Origin: Peromyscus leucopus
Taxonomy: Eukaryota; Chordata; Mammalia; Rodentia; Cricetidae
Reading direction: 5' to 3'
NCBI RefSeq assembly: GCF_004664715.2
Contig: NC_051066.1
Coordinates: forward strand, 76,977,147-77,041,146
DNA length: 64,000 nt
Shown: in pieces, positions 56,887 to 64,000 of the stretch
Layout of the letters: the number at the start of each line of letters is the position of its first letter
How positions within the stretch are numbered: position 1 is the first letter of the stretch
Program-made: the position numbers and the translations under genes
Notes under the pieces: generated by a model
What the model was told of the DNA's origin: nothing
The model's input: only the letters and a program-made list of their open reading frames with translations
Databases searched by the model: none

Positions 56887-57092
56887 TCTCCCTGATAAGG
56901 CAAGGTCTCTCTTGTTTCTGCCGAGCTGTGTACTCCAGGCTAATTAGACCGCAAGCTTCGAGGTGATTCTCCCATCTCTGCTTTCCATCTCACTCTAGGA
57001 GCTCACATTGTGCTTGAGCTCTGGGGATCGAACTCAGGTCATCGGGCTTGCACAGCAAGCGTTTTAGCCAGGGAGCCATCCCACCAGCCTTA
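56887..57092 (-). mobile_element. B4 SINE, head part
   Basis: GAGCTCTGGGGATCGAACTCAGGTCATCGGGCTTGCACAGCAAGCGTTTTAGCCAGGGAGCCATCCCACCAGCC; the B1 next to it may sit inside this B4. Confidence 0.75.
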
Positions 57093-57139
57093 AGACAGCA
57101 GTTTTTTTATCCCTGTAGAACACAACATGATGAGGGCAA

Positions 57140-57228
57140 AGTCATCAACTGTTTTGTTCACAGAGAGATGCCAGAAAGGTACCTAGCTCCTAATATGTGC
57201 TCAGTAAATCTTTGCAGAATGGATGAAG
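57140..57228 (+). mobile_element. L2 3' end fragment
   Basis: TTTTGTTCACAGAGAG ... CTAGCTCCTAATATGTGCTCAGTAAATCTTTGCAGAATGGATGAA matches the L2 terminal module. Confidence 0.65.
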
Positions 57229-57671
57229 TCATACTCTGTTACCCTGCCTCTCCTGTGTGCATTAGCCTCCATCCACAGAGAAATGCCAGAAATAACTACT
57301 GACAAGGCAGAAGGAGCTACTAGGCCTCCCAGTCTTCATTCCAGTTCATAATAAACTGACGGAGAAGCAAATCTGCTCATCTCATTACAGGAAGCAAAAC
57401 TGAGAAAGAGAAAGGTGTCTGGGCTCACCATTCCCTTGGAGGGCACACTATGGCCGACCTAAAGACTTACCACATGCTACCTCCTAAAGATACCACCATG
57501 CCAGATAGTATAGACTGGCCAAGACTCTGTGGCAGTGGGTTTAGGTTATTGGCGGTTTCTCAACAACCACCCATTACAACAGGCTCATGTATTCCACGTG
57601 CCAGGGCAGTGGAATGGTTTCTTCAGCTCATGATGTCTGGATGCCATTGCTGGGGAATGTGTATGTGTGAG

Positions 57672-58000
57672 TCTGTTTCTAGCTACCACAACAAGAACTG
57701 CAGCCTGCACAACCTGAACATCAGAGCTTTCTTTGTTCACTATTCTGGAGGCTGAGAAATCCATGATCATGGTGCCCGTCCAGCTCCAGGTGAGGTCTCT
57801 CCTGGTTTGTAGATGGCCGCCTTTTTGTTGAGTTCTCAGAGAACAGAGGGGAGCAAGAAGACTCTCTGCTGACTCTCCTTATAGACATCACTCCATCCGA
57901 ACAGGACACTCAGGACCTCATTTGACCCTGAGCCCTTCTTTAAAGTCTCACCTCTACAGTCACTTTGGAGATGCGGGCTTCAGTGTGAACATGGGGACAA
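57672..58000 (+). mobile_element. MLT1-type MaLR LTR
   Basis: CACTATTCTGGAGGCTGAGAAATCCATGATCATGGTGCC, TCTCTCCTGGTTTGTAGATGGCCGCC, TTATAGACATCACTCCATCC, GACCTCATTTGACCC, TAAAGTCTCACCTCTACAGTCAC: complete MLT1 order. Confidence 0.85.
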
Positions 58001-58009
58001 CACACAGTT

Positions 58010-59150
58010 CAGGGCTTGGTGACACAATCAGCTGGAAGTGCCTTGAGCGGTTAGGAGCAAGCATGGCCTGGAGCTTTCTTCCTTCCTCTGCCTTATTCTG
58101 GGTTGTGTGGCTGGGGCCACTCCATCTGCCTTGGGCTTCCACACCGGATTCATCTTGAGTGGAAGAGAGACCTTTACTGTGCGAAGACACTGATACTTTA
58201 GAGCCTTTGCATTGCAGCGTATCCTGCCTCATCCTGGATGGATGCAGGGGTTTTCAGACATATAATTCATATTTTTAGCTATACCTTAACTTACTAACTA
58301 TGTTCTGGTCTCTGGTGGGCTGAAGGCAGGATCTTTCTCTTCCATCAGGGCCCATCTGTAAAGCTGAGTTTCTGCTCCGAGAGTATGACAAACATCCCCT
58401 CCTCACTCCCAATCAAAGGTAGTCAGTTCAACAAAGGCAGTATTTCCTGACCTACCCCATTTCCTGGAACTTTATACTGATTCTCCAATATCATCAGATT
58501 GTAAAATCAAATTCTCACAACTGGGATTAGACATAAGCTGAGCTTCTCAGGGATGCAAGGCAGAGGCCATTTTTGTTGATGGGTTCTGGCACACCCATTT
58601 TGAAGAAGAAGAAAAGTCTTGCTAACTTTCTTACATCGCCTTCTCTTTCTGTGTGTCCCTTTGTAAGGTAGCAGGATTGCCCTTTTCCCACCATGAGGAC
58701 TGTGAGACACACAGGCCCATCTGCATGCTACTTGTGAGGGATGTGTGCCTTGGGTAGACTCTGGCCTTGGTCTGAGCTTCAGTTTTCTCAGGACTATGGT
58801 GAGAGTGAGCAGAGACAAGGCACAGTGTAATCATCCACTCAGATGCTGGTGGCTGCATTTGATCTGCTCTTACACAATTTCTAATCTGTTGATCTGAAGG
58901 TTAGGATGGTGTCATTTGTGTACAAATAAAGAGAAAAAAACCTGGGTCAGGACATCCAGAGGGAATTTAGCATCTTCTGGTTATGAATGATTCCCCTGAG
59001 CACTAAAGGGCAGAAGAGGATCTGGAGCATCTAACACAGGAATGTTAGATGAGAGAAAATCACCCTCTGTGGTACTAAATACCACCTCATTTAGAAGACT
59101 TGGCTCAGTCTGAGAAGAGAGAAGAGGGAGAGATTCTGGCCTGGCTGTGG
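58010..59150. other. Unique flank, nothing recognised
   Basis: No element or exon identified. Confidence 0.4.
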
Positions 59151-59154
59151 CATC

Positions 59155-59336
59155 ATTGAAGAAGAAGGAAGAGTAGGAGGAGAGGGGAGGAGAGAGGAGG
59201 GGAGGAGGGGGAGGGAGGAGGGAGGAGGAGGAAGAGGAGAAGGGAGGAGGGAGGAGGAGGAGGGAAAGGAGGAAGAGGAGGAGGAGGAGAAAAGAAGAAG
59301 AAGAAGAAGAAGAAGAAGAAGAAGAAGAAGAAGAAG

Positions 59337-59366
<30 letters not shown>
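59155..59366. repeat. Purine-only tract ending in (AAG)24
   Basis: About 210 nt of almost uninterrupted A/G (GGA/GGAGG mixtures, then pure AAG at about 59294-59366). The single T near 59173 is the only interruption seen. The opposite strand gives false poly-Ser/Phe frames. Confidence 0.97.
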
Positions 59367-59367
<1 letters not shown>

Positions 59368-59369
59368 TA

Positions 59370-60220
59370 TTGTAAAACAAGGGTGGCGGTTGAAAATAGA
59401 AACAAAAAGTAGCTCAAAAACACCCACAGCATGGGAACCTTGCCCCGCACTTTGGGTTCACTAAGCTCCCTGGGAGAGTGTGCCAGAAGGGCAACTAGGC
59501 TGTTACACAACCAAAACATTGCTCAATGCACGCTCTTCACACGGTGCCACACCATGCCTGAGGTGCCGTCCCAAGGGAAGGGCTGGGTGGGAAGTTCTGG
59601 CAAAAGCGACTTTTAGAAGTGCTGGACCTGTGCCTGGCCCTGAAAGGCTGGGCTGAGTCACCTCTACCAGGCCCCAGTGGACGGGAGCAGGAGAGAGGGC
59701 ACAGGGAAAAGAAAGCATCCTGTTTTTCTCTCTGGTGCCATCACTCAGGTTCAGATGCACGTCAGGCAAACATTCTCCCTGGCTTGCACTTTTGAGGCCG
59801 TTTAATTTTTTATAGTTGAGTATGAACAACGAAATAGAGCAGTTTCCTGTTTCTCAACCTCATCCCCCTCCAACCACTGAGGAATTTGGGCTTAAACTGC
59901 CAGAAAATAACATTTAAATCCTATAAATTAGCTTCCCTAAAGATGCTTAAGCATTTATGAAAACATTCACATTTTATATTCCTTGCAATAAAATCTTAAA
60001 TAAAAAAGGAGGAAAACTACCCCAAATGCCCTGTGAGCTAAGCTGGCAGACAGCAAACAGTTTAGAGCCAGGATGCCCACAGGATGCCCACAGCTTCACA
60101 GAATGAAGAAGCTGGAACCAGGATGGAGGCTGCCATGTGTCAGAGATAAAGCGAATATTCTTAGCCTTTGTGGGCAGAGTCCCTGGAGACTCCCTCAGGC
60201 TAAATCCCTTGGCCTGGGAA
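59370..60220. other. Unique flank, AT-rich and possibly conserved near 59880-60010
   Basis: No repeats recognised. 59900-60005 (AACATTTAAATCCTATAAATTAGC) has conserved-element texture. Confidence 0.35.
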
Positions 60221-60221
60221 A

Positions 60222-60650
60222 CAACCTACAGTATTAACCCAGTTATATCCAGGTTGATGCCAACCTATAATGTTAACCCATTTATAGCCCAGTTGATGGC
60301 AGTCTACAGTACAACCCATTTATACCCCAGTTGATGGTAGTCTACAGTATAACTCTGTTACACCCCAGTTGATGGCAGTCTACAATGTTAACCCGTTTAT
60401 ACCCCAGTTGATGGCAGTCTACAATGTTAACCCATTTATACCCCAGTTGATGGTAGTCTACAGTATAACCCTGCTATACCCCAGTTGATGGTAGTCTACA
60501 GTATAACCCTGCTATACCCCAGTTGATGGTAGTCTACAGTATAACCCTCTTATGCCCCAGTTGATGGCAGTCTACAGTATAACCCTGTTATACTCCAGTT
60601 GATGGTAGTCTACAGTATAACCCTCTTATGCCCCAGTTGGCGGTAGGGGC
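60222..60650. repeat. 38/39-bp minisatellite, about 11 copies
   Basis: Unit CAGTTGATGGTAGTCTACAG + TATAACCCTGTTATACCC. Two unit types alternate: CAATGTTAACCC (39 bp) and CAGTATAACCC (38 bp), with the 38-bp type homogenised toward the right end. The copies adjoin with no spacers. Confidence 0.95.
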
Positions 60651-60699
60651 AGGGAATCCCTCTGGCTCCAGCCTGGTTGCTCCGAGAGCCACTGTGAGA

Positions 60700-60850
60700 C
60701 AAATCAGAACTGAACGTCCGTCTCAATTAAACTATTAATCTGCTAGTGAGCTTGAGCGATGGATAGCTCCGCTCCTAGCCTCGGTTTATTTCTCTGAAAA
60801 ATGATGATATAGTATCATACAGGTCTTCAGTGAGGGCTAACACTTACACT
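60700..60850 (-). mobile_element. Possible MIR
   Basis: GCCTCGGTTTATTTCTCTGAAAAATGATGATATAGTATCATAC ... GAGGGCTAACACTTACAC resembles the antisense MIR. Confidence 0.45.
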
Positions 60851-61469
60851 TTTGTAGTTCTATCATGAATATGTTCAGATAAATGTGTTTGAGGACCCAC
60901 ACACACAAAGTTCCAAAAGGGAATTTCCTATATTCTTTATTCAAATTTTTCCTGCCTGATTTTCATCTTCTTTATTCAGCAAAATTAGATGGTTACCCTA
61001 AACATCACCCACGTAGCTGTGTTCTCAGCAACACTTTGAGATCACAGCTTCCAAGGACAAAAACCCAGCTGAAGAAGATCTCCACTTGTCACATGCCACT
61101 GCCTGCACAGCTTTTCCGCTGATTGACTTTAGTCTCAGGCCATTTCATCAGGGACAAAGGCAGCTGTCCTCAGTCCTAGTGCTTCCTAGTGATGTGCACA
61201 GCTGGCACTTCTGAGCAGAACTCCCCAGGGTAACGGGCTGTCCCTCTTGCAGGGTCTGGTGGCTACTACTACCCATGTATCACTGCAGGCTAAATAGCCA
61301 CAAAGTGTGGGACCACAAGTGTTTGGAATGAATTTTCCATATATTGGAATAGTTTCATATCTATACTGGGATATACTGGGGATGGAACAAGCCTGAACAT
61401 AAAATGCATCCATGAGCTCCATACATCCTACACATAGGCCTGGATTGTAACAATCATTTTAGTGCTCCT

Positions 61470-61585
61470 GTGTTTTTGATTATGACACATCATATGAGGT
61501 CAAGTGTGGAATTTTCCATTTGGTTTAGGTTTTGGAGTATTTTAGATATCAGATTTTTCAAATAGTCATATCCAAACTATTTCAC
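61470..61585 (+). mobile_element. Possible ancient DNA-transposon remnant
   Basis: GGTTTAGGTTTTGGAGTATTTTAGATATCAGATTTTTC recalls a common old mammalian repeat module; too short to name. Confidence 0.25.
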
Positions 61586-61631
61586 TTGAAATGTAACTAG
61601 TGTAACTGAGGAACTAAGTTTTCTGTTGAAA

Positions 61632-61840
61632 TTAAAGTTCTCTTTTAATGATGTGTAAATATGTGTGGGCATGTGTATATGTGAGTGTAGGTACCCCTAG
61701 AATCCAGAAAAGGATACTGGATCCCCTGGAGATGGACTTACAAGTTGGTCGTGATGCATGTGACACGTGTACTGGAAACCATTGCATATCCACTGCAAGA
61801 GCGCTACATAAATTAACCACCAAGCCATCTCTCCAGCCCC
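61632..61840 (-). mobile_element. B2-family SINE (degraded)
   Basis: CTCTTTTAATGATGTG tail side, GGATACTGGATCCCCTGGAGATGG and antisense head ACCACCAAGCCATCTCTCCAGCCCC. Confidence 0.85.
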
Positions 61841-62589
61841 TTCATGTAACTTTAAATAATTTCTATTTCAACGCATGTGACTAGTTGCTCTCATTGACAA
61901 TGGGCTAGTTGTCTGTTGACAATGACATGCCAGACACTATGCACTAAGGATTTGAGTGAAGTCAATGCTCATAGTATAGAAACACAGTGTGAACTACATG
62001 CAATAGTATAGATCTCTCACGTGAATTCCATTTAAGTTTCCCTAGTCATCCACACTGAGGTAAAAGGAAAAAGGTAAAATAATTCAATAATGGTATTTAT
62101 TTAATTATTGATTAGTCCAAGTTTTGCTTCAACATGTAACCAATAAAAACATCGAGATATTATACATTCTTTTTTTTCCCATCAGCTCTCCCAAATGTGA
62201 TGTGCACTACATAGTAACAGCACATTCATTTCATTTGGACTAGCACTACTTTAAGCCTTAATTGCCACAGGTGGCTGGCTAGTGACTAACAATGGGTAGC
62301 AACACACGGATTGGACCAGCCTGGGGCTACCTTTTCTACCTGCTGCCCAGCTTTTCACAGCACTAAATAGAAACACCACTGTGTTTAACTAAAGTTTCTA
62401 AGCAGTATTCAACGGAAACTGTTAAACACAAAGCTCACTGTATCCATTTCTACCAAAGTATACACAGTTATGCAAAAATATTTTGTGTTTCCTTCCTGAA
62501 GATGTTTCTGGTTCTTTCTCTTTGATTTATATCAATTAACTAATTTCACCAACATGTCAATATTTACTGCTCATTATTCAGGAGCATCT

Positions 62590-62910
62590 ACATCTTGAAG
62601 AAAGGCAGTGTGATTGTGTGTCTTGGAATTCCTGAGCTCAGTGCCTGGCAATTTCCATGTCAATAATTCCATTAGTGTAATGGGGCGCAATCGAAGCTGC
62701 TCCTGGAATAAGAACGTGTAAGGGAGAAAGCAATCATCGAGAATCATTTAGCAGCAAAGTAGATAACCAATAAACCAATGATCTGGTCAATGGGTGCTCG
62801 ATACACTAAGAGCAGAAGATAGTCCTAAAATATCCATTAGCAGAAACACTAACAAATAAATTACCTGATCATAACCGATAGAGCCGGCTACAGATGACCA
62901 CGAAGGATTC
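62590..62910. promoter_or_regulatory. Candidate conserved upstream non-coding block
   Basis: Repeat-free, with retained CpGs in AT-rich context: GGCAATTTCCATGTCAATAATTCC, AGTGTAATGGGGCGCAATCG, AAGCAATCATCGAGAATC and ATAACCAATAAACCAATGATC. Enhancer-like texture; conservation not tested. Confidence 0.35.
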
Positions 62911-64000
62911 GGAAGCAATGTGGAAGATTTGCATACCTCCACTTGATTGCCTTTTAGAGCTTGCAAAACCCACCCCCCACTCCCACACCAGTCCCTCCTT
63001 AACACCTTTGCTACATCAGCTTGGTGTCTTATTCTTCACAGGTAGTAATGAGAAACAGAGAAAGGTCTGTAGATCTCCTGTCTCTCCCGGGCACACCTTG
63101 CAGAAACATGCTCAATATTTGCTAATGGCTTTGGAGAAAGCTGTGAAGGTGCAGCCTGTGCTTTTCCCAGGAAATCTGAGAGGGAGGCGTGGGACAGGCT
63201 GGGAGGTGAGGTGGGAACAGGTATAAGGATCAGAAGCTCGCCTTTAAACTTGGACAGGAAAGGATGTTGTTCGGTCTGTTAGCCTGGCTCCTAAATGGAA
63301 AAGGGGTGGGAGTGGGGGTGGGGGTGGTGTGCAGAAGGCAGTTTCTGGGGTCTGTGTGCTACAGGCAGGCTGTCTGATCAGATCCGTTCCTTCCCCCCTT
63401 TAGAGCGGTTTATGTCCTTTGATTTCATACACCCCATAAGCATTTACACATTACGAAGTTAGCCGACTGGGAGAAGACAGGATAACGATCTTACTATTAT
63501 GTATTATTTAACTGGTATTAAGCTTTCATTTGCTTCTCTGGAAGGAGCAAGATTTTCCTTTGCTTAGGAAAGCGATCATGAGTGGGCTGCGCATGAGCCG
63601 TCTTCACCGTAGAAACCCAGTCCTGCCTTCAAAGAGCTTGACTGAGAATGGAGGCTGAGACACTGTGAACTCCTTTACTGTCCCCTTTCCCTTCCTCCTT
63701 CACTCTGTGGCTGCGAGGAGACAGAAACGTTGACTGCAGACCAGAGTGGACCAGGCACTGTGCTCAGCACAAGTTATCAACACCTAATTTTATTGACATT
63801 TGTTTCTACCAAGGCACTGTTAGCGCCCCTCCCCCAAAAAGGGCATTATTTAGAATGTGGAGAGTAGAAAAACTCCATACCCATTCCAGTTACAAAATCC
63901 TGTAATGCCAGCATTCTAAGAGAAAACGTCAGCAGGAACCTTTAACGCCTTTTGTTTGTAACAAAGAAAATTAATCCAGGGCTGCCGAGGCAGAGCTATT
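62911..64000. other. Unique flank to window end, nothing recognised
   Basis: No SINE or LTR. A 110-codon plus ORF (62894-63226) carries no domain I know. GGGGTGGG repeats at 63303-63328 could form a G-quadruplex. Confidence 0.4.

Noticed and set aside
58981..59427. 148-codon minus ORF rich in Ser, Leu and Pro
   Set aside because: It is translation of the purine tract's complement, not a protein.
60222..60650. CRISPR-like regularly spaced repeats
   Set aside because: Units are directly adjacent with no unique spacers, and the genome is mammalian; this is a minisatellite.
1..64000. tRNA, snRNA or miRNA genes
   Set aside because: Scanning by eye found only Pol III SINE heads (B1, B2, B4); no intact cloverleaf or U6/7SK-like sequence was recognised.

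Overview
This window is rodent nuclear DNA, most likely from a cricetid (hamster, vole or deer-mouse group). It is full of rodent SINEs on both strands: B1, B2/B3 and composite B4/RSINE copies. It also carries rodent L1 (Lx-type) 3' ends, MaLR LTRs, older mammalian repeats (MIR, L2, L1M, MLT1, MER2, MER20, a Tigger-like copy, URR1) and very long CA/GT, GA and AAG microsatellites. Several young B1 copies share a cricetid-looking 3' half, and a TG...CA LTR at 19.1 kb resembles repeats I associate with cricetids. There is no bacterial-style operon, no intact transposase or reverse transcriptase, and no CRISPR array.

The one protein-coding feature I can support is at the only CpG island (about 41.88-42.42 kb). 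On the minus strand a well-placed ATG at 42257 opens a 46-nt coding stretch for a hydrophobic leader (MWLLWPLCLLLSSTA). It ends at a consensus GTGAGT donor in phase 1. This is the usual layout of exon 1 of a secreted or membrane receptor gene. I do not recognise the gene. If the call is right, everything from 42.2 kb down to position 1 is probably the start of a first intron longer than 42 kb, and everything above about 42.45 kb is 5' flanking DNA.

Layout: 0-10 kb is repeat-dense intron with two MIRs, an old L1, a Tigger remnant, MLT1 LTRs and a 3 x 45-bp tandem repeat. 10.3-12.8 kb is a largely repeat-free block with enhancer-like AT-rich stretches. 12.8-25 kb is SINE/LTR rich, with a textbook URR1 DNA transposon at 14.9 kb and a near-identical inverted repeat at 23.4-25.3 kb (arms about 325 bp, spacer about 1.2 kb). 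25-42 kb mixes unique intron, Lx L1 3' ends and a MER2 transposon split by a B4. After the promoter, 42.7-64 kb is flanking DNA with MER20, a solo LTR nested in a B1 (44.05 kb), candidate conserved non-coding blocks (46.5-47.1 and 62.6-62.9 kb), a possible degraded retrocopy (about 49.6-50.1 kb), a 210-bp pure purine tract (59.2 kb) and a 38-bp minisatellite (60.2-60.65 kb).

I found no convincing undescribed gene system. The items most worth a second look are the inverted repeat, the unidentified signal-peptide gene start, and the candidate regulatory blocks. All family names come from recognising consensus features by eye. No database search or computed identity stands behind them, and repeat boundaries are usually good to about 10-20 bases.
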